From Bacteroidota bacterium (GTDB lineage: Bacteria > Bacteroidota > Bacteroidia > Chitinophagales > LD1), in assembly GCA_016715625.1 (NCBI GenBank), contig JADJZU010000023.1, positions 1 through 64,000 of the forward strand: DNA of 64,000 nt, in the 5' to 3' direction. A program made the translations under genes and the position numbers. The number at the start of each line of letters is the position of its first letter. Position 1 is the stretch's first letter. The notes below the pieces were generated by a model. That model searched no databases, was not told the DNA's origin, and saw nothing but the letters and a program-made list of their open reading frames with translations. Below, piece by piece: positions 35,768 to 44,012 of this stretch.

Positions 35768-37378
35768 TCACTTAAATACGAATATTTTTTGAGTAGTGGT
35801 ATTGCCGGTTACTGTTTGTAGTTGAATAGTATAAACGCCTTGACTAAACCCATTGTAAGGTATCCTGAAATTTCCGGCAGGCAGGTATCCTGCACTCCAC
35901 ACTTTACTACAGGCCAAATCAAATATCGCAACATGAGCGATCTCTGAGTCGCAACTAATTTCTACTGCATTGCTTGTTGGGTTGGGATACACTACAAATG
36001 ATATTTCGTTTATCTCGCGCACGTTTGTGCCTTCTTCATTCTGGAAAAAATAGATAGCGCCCGCTCCATTTAATGAGTCGGCTTCGTTTGCGTCCTGGTC
36101 TTCTTCGGGCGAGCCGACCAATACAATATCATCGGCAATGGCTACGCTATGGCCAAAATTATCGTTCCTGGTACGTATGGGGGCAATGATTTTTTGCTGT
36201 AAACTCCAGGTGGTTCCGTTCCGTTGATAGATAAATGCAGCGCCTGCTCGCGCTATCGAATCTGTACGTTTGTATCGAATGCATGTGCAAAAGCGCCTAC
36301 AATAGCGTGTGTTTCGGTAAGGGCAAGCGAGGAGCCGTACTCATCAAAACTCTTACGATGCAAGCCAATTAGCTTCTGTTGTTCCTCCCATTGAGTGCCG
36401 TTGTAGTAGTAGATGTAAGCTGCTCCTGCTTCGGGTACCGAATCTTGTTCACCCGGTCCTTCATCTTCTCGTTTGGCACCTATCAATGCATAATTGCCAT
36501 GCATCGCCAGTGAAAACCCAAAATTGTCGTTTCGTTCAAAAGTAGCGGGCATCAGTTTTTGGTGTAGCGACCATGTGCCTCCATTCTGCTGGTACACGTA
36601 CACCGCACCGGCACCTTTCACAACAGTGCCACCAGGCTTGATGGAATCTATTCCATAAGCACCGATCATAACCTGGTTTGCCGAAATGCCTACGCACTTT
36701 CCAAAAAAATCGCCCGGTATACTATCAAGCATACAAGGGCTGCTCGTATATAAGTGTATCACCCGAAAAGCGATAAACATATGCGGCTCCGGGCCCCGAT
36801 AAAAGTACCGGAGGTAAACTTCCATTGTAGGCCGTTTTGTAGGTGCCCACCACTACATGCGTTTGATTGAGCGCTATGGAGTTGCCGTAATTATCATCCC
36901 ACCAGCGTTCATTTTTGGGAGCAGTAATTTTGTAAGTCTGGCTCCATACATTACCCGTGCGTTTAAATAGATATACCGCACCGGCCGGATAACTGGAGTC
37001 AGACACGCCATACATATTTTTAGAATCGCCCGTAGCGGCCACCAGCGCATAGTCACCGTAAATGGCTACCGCTTCGCCAAAGAAATCGATACTGCTGCGA
37101 TCGGCTGCTACCAGTTTTTGTTGCCAAACCCATTCAGTACCGTTATTGTAAAAAATATGTGCCGCACCGGCTGAGAGCATGGAGTCGTTACCGGAGGCAT
37201 CTAAGTTGTCCCAGTACGCACCTGCAATAGCATAGTTGCCATGCATAGCCACTGCATAGCCCAGCTTATCGCCCTTTTTTCTTTCATTGAAAACAGATTT
37301 TTGAACGCCATTCCAGTTTTGTGCAGTAGCTGCCAGGTGGCAGCCTATATAAAGGAGGAGGAGTATCGGTTGTTTCAT
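35768..37378 (-). pseudogene. T9SS-secreted FG-GAP-like propeller protein, two frameshifts
   Basis: One gene of 537 codons in three frames. It starts with the signal peptide MKQPILLLLYIGCHLAATAQ and runs through about seven repeats of roughly 60 residues. Each repeat has the form FGxSVAxxGDYAxVGAxxxD ... GAAYIYxxNGTxWxxxQKL, the pattern of FG-GAP/integrin-alpha-like propellers. It ends in a T9SS domain (VYPNPTSNAVEI to TTQKIFVFK). An extra base near 36727-36728 and a missing base near 36262-36275 cancel each other, so only about 155 codons in the middle are out of frame. The compensating pattern fits local sequence error, but decay cannot be excluded. Likely a surface binding protein. Confidence 0.82.
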
Positions 37379-37394
37379 ATTGAAAATTTGTATC

Positions 37395-37429
37395 CAAACT
37401 TAATACTGTAAAGTTGGTATTGAAAACAA
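37395..37429 (-). promoter_or_regulatory. Promoter of the FG-GAP-like gene
   Basis: On the minus strand, TAAGTTTG (37402-37395) matches TAnnTTTG exactly and lies 17 bases before the ATG. An upstream TTG (37429-37427) is 24 bases away, longer than the usual 19-21; GTTTT overlapping it would give a better spacing. The C10 tract sits directly upstream. Confidence 0.5.
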
Positions 37430-37436
37430 GTTATCT

Positions 37437-37446
37437 CCCCCCCCCC
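37437..37446. repeat. C10 homopolymer upstream of the FG-GAP-like gene
   Basis: Ten consecutive C on the plus strand (G10 for the minus-strand gene) end about 60 bases upstream of the ATG at 37378 and just upstream of its -33 element. Tracts of this length are prone to slipped-strand length change. Confidence 0.8.
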
Positions 37447-37555
37447 ATGTCTTGAGAACTAGAAGGTAACAAAACGTGATGCAGGATTTAATGTTGATGC
37501 TGAAACAATTCAGACTAAATTCCATTTTCATCCTTCAACATAACATATTCCGAAA

Positions 37556-38332
37556 TTGCAGCACGAAAAAATTTACGAACTCCTCGAACGCAAATACAAA
37601 GAATACGACTCTGCATCGTTTATTGAAGCTGACCCTATCTCTGTTCCGCATCGGTTTTCTAAAAAACAGGATATAGAGATTGCCGCTTTCTTTTCTGCTA
37701 CCATAGCCTGGGGAAACCGCAAGTCAATTATTACCTCTGCCAATAAGCTGATGAACCTGATGGGTAATGCCCCCTATGATTTTATTCTGCATCATCGGGA
37801 CAACGATTTGAAAAACTTACTGGAGTTCAAACACCGAACCTTTAACGCCACCGATACACTTTATTTTGTGGAGTTTCTAAAGCAGCATTATTCCAAACAC
37901 GATTCGCTTGAAGCCGCTTTTCTTCAATCGGGAATCCGAAATTCACAATTTGAAACGCTTTCCCATTTTCATCATTACTTTTTCTCGATAGATGATTCGG
38001 CAACTCGCACACGCAAACACATTGCTACACCGGCTCGCGGCAGCACATGTAAACGGTTAAATATGTTTCTGCGATGGATGGTTCGCAAAGACAAAAACGG
38101 GGTTGATTTTGGCTTGTGGAAAAAGATAAAACCCGCACAGCTTTTAATTCCGCTGGATGTGCATGTGGACCGCACTGCTCGAAAACTCGGGTTAATTACA
38201 CGCAAACAAACGGATTGGGAAACGGTGGTTGAGCTCACGGAGAACTTAAAGCAATTTGACTCCAAAGATCCGGTTAAATATGACTATGCGCTGTTTGGTT
38301 TAAGTGTGCTAGATGGATTAAGGGGAATCTGA
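37556..38332 (+). CDS. TIGR02757 (DUF2400) family protein
   Basis: A 258-residue cytoplasmic protein that uses a TTG start at 37556 (QHEKIYELLERKYKEYDSAS follows). Family stretches: ADPISVPHRFSKKQDIEIAA, FFSATIAWGNRKSIITSANK and GSTCKRLNMFLRWMVRKDKN, followed by LDVHVDRTARKLGL. The 'K(R/L)xNMFLRWMVR' and 'DVHVxR' elements recall helix-hairpin-helix DNA glycosylases. The family appears near Bacteroidota/Chlamydiota repair genes, but its function is unproven. It is convergent with nothing and precedes the three-repeat secreted protein by 118 bases. Confidence 0.87.
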   Translation: MQHEKIYELLERKYKEYDSASFIEADPISVPHRFSKKQDIEIAAFFSATIAWGNRKSIITSANKLMNLMGNAPYDFILHHRDNDLKNLLEFKHRTFNATDTLYFVEFLKQHYSKHDSLEAAFLQSGIRNSQFETLSHFHHYFFSIDDSATRTRKHIATPARGSTCKRLNMFLRWMVRKDKNGVDFGLWKKIKPAQLLIPLDVHVDRTARKLGLITRKQTDWETVVELTENLKQFDSKDPVKYDYALFGLSVLDGLRGI

Positions 38333-38450
38333 TATTCTGAATACTTCTTGGGTTTTACAGCAGTGGCATTCTACATCATTGGTGCTGCTGTTTGTAATCA
38401 TGTTTTATGACAGAGCAGAGTTGTCTCTTTGCCTCCTAAAATAAAATACC

Positions 38451-39932
38451 ATGAAAAAACTAAACTTTCTTTCTCTTGTAGTGCTTCTTGTTAGTGGTCT
38501 CTGTCTTTCAGCCGGTGAGCCGATTGTAAAGCAGGTTGCTATTGCTTCTACCAATGTGAATCTCCGAACCGCTTCAGCAGTTGTTCTGGCTACCATGCCT
38601 TTCGATGCACCGACAGCCGGCAGGGTGGTGGTTCGTATGGATGGCTATTGTGTGTCCGATTCTGCCGACCGAATAATTTTAGCTGCCAGCAATGTACCGG
38701 ATTGGGGTACCAATGATGGAAACGTGTCCTTTTTTGCGCCTCATACAGATTTCAAAAGACGTTCCTTTTCACATACCCGCGTGTATGATGTAGTGCAAGG
38801 ACTTGATACTTTTTATGCAGTAGGGCAGAATTATGTGGACGAGAACGGAAGTGGAATAGCTTCTGTTTATGGCCACTTAACGCTGGAGTTTTTCCCGGCA
38901 GCCGGTCCCGCCATGGTGATAGACGGTAATATCAATTATAGTGGCGATGTTCGTAGCACACAGAAAGTCCTGCAACGTGTATTTTCTCCTTCTACACCCT
39001 TGGGCAAAGCGGTAGTACACATGGATGGCAAAGTGATTTCCGATGCCGGTGATCGTATTGTGCTTTCGGCAGCAAATGTACCTTCCTGGTTGGTAGGCGA
39101 TGGCAGCGTAACTGTCAAAGCATATAACTCATATCAAAAAAACAGCCCCTACTCACATTCTCGCCTTTATACAGCAAACTCATCGCTGGATACGCTCTAT
39201 GCAGTGTGTAAAAATGTGGTAGATGCTTCGGGTAGTGGGATTGCCTCTGTTTATGGCAATCTGAGTGTGGAGTATTTCCCCAACGGAGGTCTTGCACAGG
39301 TAGAAGCTAAAGGGATAGAGCTGGATGATTTGGATGCAGAAGGTGCACCTGTGGCTTTTGATTCTATTACGATTACCACTACTGTTCCAGGATTTGCTCT
39401 GGCTCAATTAGATGGTTCCTGTACTTCACAATTGGGTGATGAAATGCTTTTTGCGGTAAACGATATACCTGACTGGGGGGCCAACGAAGGGCATGTGACC
39501 GTTTCTGCGGCTTATAATACCAACAAATTCAGCACGATTTCTCATTCACGGTTATTTACCATCGCTCCCGGAACGCACACTTATTATAGTGTGGTAGAAA
39601 ATGTTGGTAACACAGCCGGTAACGGACTAGTGGATATGGCCGTAAACTTCAGCGTTAAGTTTTTTGCAGACCCCAGCGTAGGTATAGAGGATATGACTGC
39701 TGCATCCTCTTTCCGTGTTTTCCCAAACCCTACCCATGGAACACTTACTATATATAGTGATACCAGAATGGAAAATGAGAAAACGTTCTATTTGAGAGAT
39801 TTGTCAGGTAGAATACTTCAGCAGATAGAAGCTGGTGATGCGCAGCAGACAACCATAAACATTAGTGCCTTGCCGGCAGGGCTTTATTTATTGCAGTGTG
39901 GAGCACATACCGAAAAAATAATCAAAGAGTAA
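38451..39932 (+). CDS. T9SS-secreted protein with three about 125-residue repeats
   Basis: A 493-residue protein with a signal peptide (SLVVLLVSGLCLSAGEP). Three homologous domains follow, each with the order 'MDGxCxSDxxDRIxLAxxxVPxW', 'xDGxVxVxAxxxxxxxxxxSHxRLY', 'LDTxYAVxxNxVDxxGSGIASVYGxLxxEFFP'. They start at about residues 45, 175 and 295. The third is the most diverged. A T9SS domain (VFPNPTHGTLTI to HTEKIIKE) ends the protein. The domain is not one I can name; the conserved Ser-His-x-Arg motif in each copy may form a binding site. Followed by a strong terminator. Confidence 0.83.
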   Translation: MKKLNFLSLVVLLVSGLCLSAGEPIVKQVAIASTNVNLRTASAVVLATMPFDAPTAGRVVVRMDGYCVSDSADRIILAASNVPDWGTNDGNVSFFAPHTDFKRRSFSHTRVYDVVQGLDTFYAVGQNYVDENGSGIASVYGHLTLEFFPAAGPAMVIDGNINYSGDVRSTQKVLQRVFSPSTPLGKAVVHMDGKVISDAGDRIVLSAANVPSWLVGDGSVTVKAYNSYQKNSPYSHSRLYTANSSLDTLYAVCKNVVDASGSGIASVYGNLSVEYFPNGGLAQVEAKGIELDDLDAEGAPVAFDSITITTTVPGFALAQLDGSCTSQLGDEMLFAVNDIPDWGANEGHVTVSAAYNTNKFSTISHSRLFTIAPGTHTYYSVVENVGNTAGNGLVDMAVNFSVKFFADPSVGIEDMTAASSFRVFPNPTHGTLTIYSDTRMENEKTFYLRDLSGRILQQIEAGDAQQTTINISALPAGLYLLQCGAHTEKIIKE

Positions 39933-39952
39933 GTCTTTGTTGAGCTAAATGT

Positions 39953-39990
39953 AAAGGCTTCACTTTTATAGGTGAGGCCTTTGCATTTTT
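39953..39990 (+). terminator. Rho-independent terminator after the three-repeat protein gene
   Basis: AAAGGCTTCAC (39953-39963) pairs with GTGAGGCCTTT (39972-39982; one G-T pair), closing an eight-base loop, followed by GCATTTTT. It is 20 bases after the stop. Confidence 0.8.
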
Positions 39991-40091
39991 CAGCCCAAGG
40001 CTTTTATCATTAATAAACAGGTTTAAAATTGAACTATACTTGACACGGTTCTTCTTTGACATAGATAGCGCCCATCAAAACATAATTTAGA

Positions 40092-40418
40092 ATGAATATC
40101 CCTATCACTCTATTCGATTCATTTGAGATCAATGACCAGCTATTGCCGGCTACTCATAGCGAAGACGAAAAATTTCGCGCTTTCAGGCTTTTACTCATAC
40201 GCAGAATAGATGAATTGATTCATCACGATTTTGAAAAACTCAAGTGGATTTTATATCGTATTGATGTAAGCGAAAAGAAACTAAACGAAACGTTGCAAGC
40301 CTCCGATCAAGATGCCGCTACTGTGATGGCCGATATGATTATTCAGCGACAGATTGAAAAAGCGGAAAGCAGAAAAAAATTTGGTCAACAAGAAGGCGAC
40401 TGGAGTTTTGATGTATAG
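40092..40418 (+). CDS. Small helical hypothetical protein
   Basis: A 108-residue soluble protein without a signal. It has an N-terminal section (FDSFEINDQLLPATHSEDEK) and then long amphipathic helices with the sequence LLIRRIDELIHHDFEKLKWI and LYRIDVSEKKLNETLQA. Similar short proteins are widespread in Bacteroidota without known function. It lies in convergent orientation five bases from the end of the ABA4-like gene. Its start, ATGAATATC at 40092, follows an A/T-rich leader. Confidence 0.72.
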   Translation: MNIPITLFDSFEINDQLLPATHSEDEKFRAFRLLLIRRIDELIHHDFEKLKWILYRIDVSEKKLNETLQASDQDAATVMADMIIQRQIEKAESRKKFGQQEGDWSFDV

Positions 40419-40422
40419 CTTT

Positions 40423-40860
40423 TCAATGATAGTCCGGCAGTATCGACTTTTTGTGTATTGCCAGTAGCCCGTAGTACATCAGCCACCCAACGGGACCCAA
40501 CATAAAGGTGAAAAACAGACAAGGCAAAATCAGCCATCGGCTGATTCTGTTTTTGGAAGAGTGATACACAATGAAAAGACCGGTGAGCATGTCGAATGCC
40601 AGATAGTGAACCCAACCTGCTAAAACGGCTTTGGGATTTGAGAAAAGCGCCATGACTCCCTCCAGCGAAGAAAAATTTCCCTCTTGAGTGGGCTCCGAAA
40701 AACTCCAGACAATAACGCTTGCGTAGAGTATACACAGCAACACCACCAGACCGTTAAACACAATCTTGTAAGTGATGGATTTATCGTAAAAAAATGCCAT
40801 AGCCAGCCAGCCAAGCATGGCTACACTGTTTGCTATCGTAAAGAGTATTGTAGGCTCCAT
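40423..40860 (-). CDS. ABA4-like (DUF4281) membrane protein
   Basis: A 145-residue protein with four hydrophobic segments. The block AGWVHYLAFDMLTGLFIVYH, followed by LPCLFFTFMLGPVGWLMYYG, is the hallmark of the ABA4-like/DUF4281 family, named after a plant chloroplast protein needed for neoxanthin synthesis. In non-photosynthetic bacteria the role is unknown; carotenoid isomerisation is one possibility, but no carotenoid genes are in this window. It diverges from the fumarylacetoacetase gene by 66 bases. Confidence 0.83.
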   Translation of the reverse strand: MEPTILFTIANSVAMLGWLAMAFFYDKSITYKIVFNGLVVLLCILYASVIVWSFSEPTQEGNFSSLEGVMALFSNPKAVLAGWVHYLAFDMLTGLFIVYHSSKNRISRWLILPCLFFTFMLGPVGWLMYYGLLAIHKKSILPDYH

Positions 40861-40926
40861 AATTTTTTCTTTGGTTGAATGGCAAGATATTACTTATCTG
40901 CTTAAACTTGCGGATACAGTATTATC

Positions 40927-42198
40927 ATGAGCAGAGCCAACAACCCCCAACTAAAAAGCTGGGTAGAAGTAAAACCCGGTAGCGATTTCCCCATTCAGAA
41001 TTTGCCCTTTGGCATGTTTATGACCAGCCAAATGACCTCGCGTGCCGGTGTGGCCATAGGAGAATATATTTTGGATTTAGCGGTTGTGGCCGAAGCCGGA
41101 TTACTGGATGGAATAAAGTTTGATAAAAAAGATTTATCGCGACCGCACCTCAATTGGTTTATTGGCAGCGGCAAAAAAGTTACCACGGCTGTGCGCGAAC
41201 GCATATCTGATTTGTTGAACGCAGATAATGCTGAACTACGTGACAATGCCGGGTTGAGAGCAAAAGCATTGGTTAAGCAAAGTGATGCGCAGATGCTGAT
41301 GCCGGTGCGCATTCCGAACTACACCGATTTTTACAGCAGTAAAGAACATGCCACCAACGTGGGCATTATGTTCCGCGACCCGGCCAATGCCTTGCTGCCC
41401 AATTGGAAACATTTACCCGTGGGCTATCATGGCCGCGCTTCGTCAATTGTGATTTCAGGAACGCCCATTCATCGCCCAAAAGGACAAACCAAAGCAGACG
41501 ATGCAGCAGCTCCAAGTTTTGGACCTTGCCGATTATTAGACTTTGAATTGGAGATGGCGTTCATTACCGGTAAGTCCACCGAGTTGGGCGAAAGTATTTC
41601 TACTGCTGAAGCCGAAGATTACATTTTTGGAATGGTGTTGTTTAACGACTGGAGCGCCCGCGACATTCAAAAGTGGGAGTATGTGCCCTTGGGTCCTTTT
41701 CTCGCCAAGAATTTCGGCTCTACTATTTCGCCCTGGATTGTTACGCTGGATGCGCTGGAACCTTTCAGAGTAGAAACCCCAGTGCAGGAACCCGAGGTAT
41801 TGCCTTACTTAAAATTTGAAGGCAAAAAGAACTTTGACATATATCTGGAGGTGGAGATTGTGCCTGAAAACGGTAAGAGTAAAACAGTATCGCAAAGTAA
41901 TTTCAAATACATGTATTGGAATATGTCGCAACAGTTGGCGCACCATACGGTGAATGGTTGCAATATTGAAGTGGGCGATTTATATGCCAGCGGCACCATC
42001 AGCGGACCCACCCCCGATAGTTATGGCTCCATGCTTGAAATCAGCTGGCAGGGGAAAAAGCCGATTCAAATGACCGATGGCACTGAGCGAAAATTCATTT
42101 TGGATTACGATACTGTAGTTATGCGTGGTTGGTGCGAAAAAGATGGGGTACGAATTGGCTTTGGTGAATGCTCAGGTAAAATTTTACCCGCCCTATGA
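40927..42198 (+). CDS. fahA: Fumarylacetoacetase
   Basis: A 423-residue enzyme of the last step of tyrosine and homogentisate degradation, splitting fumarylacetoacetate to fumarate and acetoacetate. The family N-terminal SH3-like domain (residues of about 1-110) is followed by the catalytic domain with DFYSSKEHATNVGIMFRDP, VGYHGRASSIVISG (catalytic His), ELEMAFITGKSTELGE (metal-binding Glu), FNDWSARDIQKWEYVPLGPF and NGCNIEVGDLYASGTISGP. Length matches eukaryotic-type FAH. Its stop overlaps the next start by four bases (ATGA). Other homogentisate genes are not in the window. Confidence 0.94.
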   Translation: MSRANNPQLKSWVEVKPGSDFPIQNLPFGMFMTSQMTSRAGVAIGEYILDLAVVAEAGLLDGIKFDKKDLSRPHLNWFIGSGKKVTTAVRERISDLLNADNAELRDNAGLRAKALVKQSDAQMLMPVRIPNYTDFYSSKEHATNVGIMFRDPANALLPNWKHLPVGYHGRASSIVISGTPIHRPKGQTKADDAAAPSFGPCRLLDFELEMAFITGKSTELGESISTAEAEDYIFGMVLFNDWSARDIQKWEYVPLGPFLAKNFGSTISPWIVTLDALEPFRVETPVQEPEVLPYLKFEGKKNFDIYLEVEIVPENGKSKTVSQSNFKYMYWNMSQQLAHHTVNGCNIEVGDLYASGTISGPTPDSYGSMLEISWQGKKPIQMTDGTERKFILDYDTVVMRGWCEKDGVRIGFGECSGKILPAL

Positions 42199-42470
42199 AA
42201 TATTACCTCCTATTCCTGCTCTTTCTGATTATGGGTGCAGGGGCGAGAACGATGTTTGAAGTGGCATACCATGGATTAACCAAAGAACACGGCCTGTCAC
42301 CCGACCGCGAAACCCTGAACCTTATGTTCCTGGCTGGTTGGTATATAGTTATGATGATGGCAGATGTTATTTTACTCAACCACAGGCAAATCAAACATCA
42401 CCTTGTTTTTGTATGCTTTCTTTCGCTCGGTGTGATGGCCCCCACCCTTTATATGATATTAACACATTGA
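42195..42470 (+). CDS. Small membrane protein coupled to fumarylacetoacetase
   Basis: A 91-residue protein with three hydrophobic segments (YYLLFLLFLIMGAGA, LMFLAGWYIVMMMADVILL, HHLVFVCFLSLGVMAPTLYM) and short charged loops. It starts inside the fumarylacetoacetase stop (ATGA overlap), so it is translationally coupled to it. No family recognised. It could be a transport accessory or simply co-located. Confidence 0.7.
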   Translation: MKYYLLFLLFLIMGAGARTMFEVAYHGLTKEHGLSPDRETLNLMFLAGWYIVMMMADVILLNHRQIKHHLVFVCFLSLGVMAPTLYMILTH

Positions 42471-42518
42471 GTGATTTTAGTCATATCATTGCATCACCGA
42501 TATTATTACACTTGTGCT

Positions 42519-42896
42519 GTGAAACGCTATGCTATCGTCTTTCTTAGTGCGGTTTTTTTATCGGGCAGTACAGAGTTGCACGAGTTGCTGAAAGTCCCCA
42601 TGCTGGTGACCCATTTTCTGGAGCATAAGTCAGAAAATTCCCAAATGACTTTCATGGAATTTCTCTCCATACATTATATACAGCAACCTGTAAAGGATAA
42701 AGATTATCAGCACGACAATCAACTGCCTTTTAAAAATGTAGAGCATCTTACTTCATCCATTACAGCATTCATCCCGAACTACTTTGTAAAGTTGCAAGCC
42801 TTACAACAAGATACGACTCCGGAACTTTTCGGGTTTCAAACTTCATTTATATCCTTTCAACTCCTTTCTAATATCTGGCAACCGCCTAAGTGCTGA
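42519..42896 (+). CDS. Small secreted metal-efflux-associated protein
   Basis: A 125-residue protein read from a GTG at 42519, which gives a short signal segment (KRYAIVFLSAVFLSGSTELH). A longer ATG-started frame from 42471 would add 16 residues before it. The body includes ELLKVPMLVTHFLEHK, FLSIHYIQQPVKDKDYQHDN and QLPFKNVEHL. That combination, rich in His with a 'LEHK ... DYQHDxQLPF' arrangement, is seen in small proteins that precede CusA/CzcA efflux genes in Bacteroidota. A periplasmic metal-binding helper is inferred. Confidence 0.7.
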   Translation: MKRYAIVFLSAVFLSGSTELHELLKVPMLVTHFLEHKSENSQMTFMEFLSIHYIQQPVKDKDYQHDNQLPFKNVEHLTSSITAFIPNYFVKLQALQQDTTPELFGFQTSFISFQLLSNIWQPPKC

Positions 42897-42924
42897 TTCT
42901 CCCCAAACCAAACAGGAGATATTC

Positions 42925-42939
42925 TTTTCGTAACGAAAA
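42925..42939. promoter_or_regulatory. 15-bp perfect palindrome ahead of the di-haem/efflux genes
   Basis: TTTTCGT at 42925-42931, a central A, then ACGAAAA at 42933-42939. It lies 11 bases upstream of the start codon at 42951, in the gap between the small His-rich gene and the CxxCH lipoprotein gene. It is a candidate operator for metal-responsive control; no repressor gene is adjacent. Confidence 0.5.
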
Positions 42940-42950
42940 ATAATCAGCAA

Positions 42951-43421
42951 ATGAAATCCAGAATATTGTTTGTAGCTACTATAGTAGTAGCACTAATGAG
43001 TGGCGCAAGTTCATGCGAAAAAAACAACCAGCGCTGTGGCGAAAAAAACAATAGTGCCACGGGTAGTAACCGAAGCCATAACGTAGGGCAAAATTGTATG
43101 AATTGTCACCAGGAGGGTGGAAGTGGCGAGGGGTGTTTTATCGTGGCCGGAACTACATTTAACAGTTCCGGAAGCACTGCATATCCCAATGCAATAATCA
43201 AACTTTACACGCAACCCAATGGAGGCGGCACCTTAGCTGCAACTATTGAAGGTGATGCAAAAGGTAACTTCCACTCTACAGATAATCTCGATTTTGGAAG
43301 CGGGTTATATCCCGTAGTAAACAATACACTCGGGCAAAGTGTGTATATGAGTTCAGCGATAACGCAAGGCGCTTGTAATAGTTGCCATGGCGTTAATCAG
43401 GACCGCATCTCCACTTTTTAA
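42951..43421 (+). CDS. Lipoprotein with two CxxCH haem-c motifs
   Basis: A 156-residue protein with a lipoprotein signal ending ALMSGASSC (acylated Cys22). Two haem-attachment motifs, CMNCH (near residue 50) and CNSCH (near residue 146), flank a beta-rich middle with the transthyretin/CarboxypepD_reg-like pattern 'AIIKLYTQPNGGG ... TIEGDAKGNFHSTD'. Extra cysteines (C28-like and GEGCF) may also bind metal. It may be a small di-haem electron carrier or a metal-binding protein on the outer membrane or periplasmic face. It precedes the DUF2231-like and RND genes, so a role in metal handling is likely. Confidence 0.78.
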   Translation: MKSRILFVATIVVALMSGASSCEKNNQRCGEKNNSATGSNRSHNVGQNCMNCHQEGGSGEGCFIVAGTTFNSSGSTAYPNAIIKLYTQPNGGGTLAATIEGDAKGNFHSTDNLDFGSGLYPVVNNTLGQSVYMSSAITQGACNSCHGVNQDRISTF

Positions 43422-43498
43422 GCATCCCTTTTTTAGATAAGTGATTACCTGATACATAATCGGGCTATCACTATTATTTCAACCAAAAAATAATCAAT

Positions 43499-44002
43499 AT
43501 GAATACCGCACACTGGCATTTAATACTTAACCACTTCCCCATAATAGGAACATTGGGAGGCATAGTGGTTCTCTTTTACGGCTTAATCAGAAAAAGCAAC
43601 GACACTAAAGTGTTGGGCGCTTTGCTGATACTGGCTATGGCAATTATTTCTGTCATCGTAATGGAAACGGGCGAAGCTGCCGAAGAATTGGTGGAAAAAA
43701 TCCCCGGCATAAGCGAAGCAGCGATGGAGGTGCATGAAGATGCTGCCAAAATTGCTAATGGCATACTGATAGCATCGGGTGTTTTAGCACTCATCAGTTT
43801 GGTGTTGCATTTCTTTAAAAAGAATGCGGTGACCGTTGCTATGAGCGCAACACTTGTGCTATCGTCTGTTGCGTTTGGCTTTATGGGCTACACCGGCTAC
43901 CTCGGTGGTAAAATTCGCCATACCGAAATTACTACGGGCAATTCTATTCCTGCAAACAACTCTGCCGCCACTCCCGAAACGGGCGATGGCGATGAGGACT
44001 AA
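43499..44002 (+). CDS. Small DUF2231-like membrane protein with N-terminal His motif
   Basis: A 167-residue protein with four hydrophobic segments. The first begins HWHLILNHFPIIGTLGGIVV, the N-terminal His-rich motif of DUF2231-like proteins, possibly a haem or copper site. A charged loop (EAAEELVEKIPGISEAAMEV) separates it from the later segments; the C-terminal tail (ETGDGDED) is acidic. The stop is 10 bases before the RND start, so it is in the same transcription unit as the pump. It could supply electrons or bind metal for the efflux system. Confidence 0.75.
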   Translation: MNTAHWHLILNHFPIIGTLGGIVVLFYGLIRKSNDTKVLGALLILAMAIISVIVMETGEAAEELVEKIPGISEAAMEVHEDAAKIANGILIASGVLALISLVLHFFKKNAVTVAMSATLVLSSVAFGFMGYTGYLGGKIRHTEITTGNSIPANNSAATPETGDGDED

Positions 44003-44012
44003 AAAGAAAATC

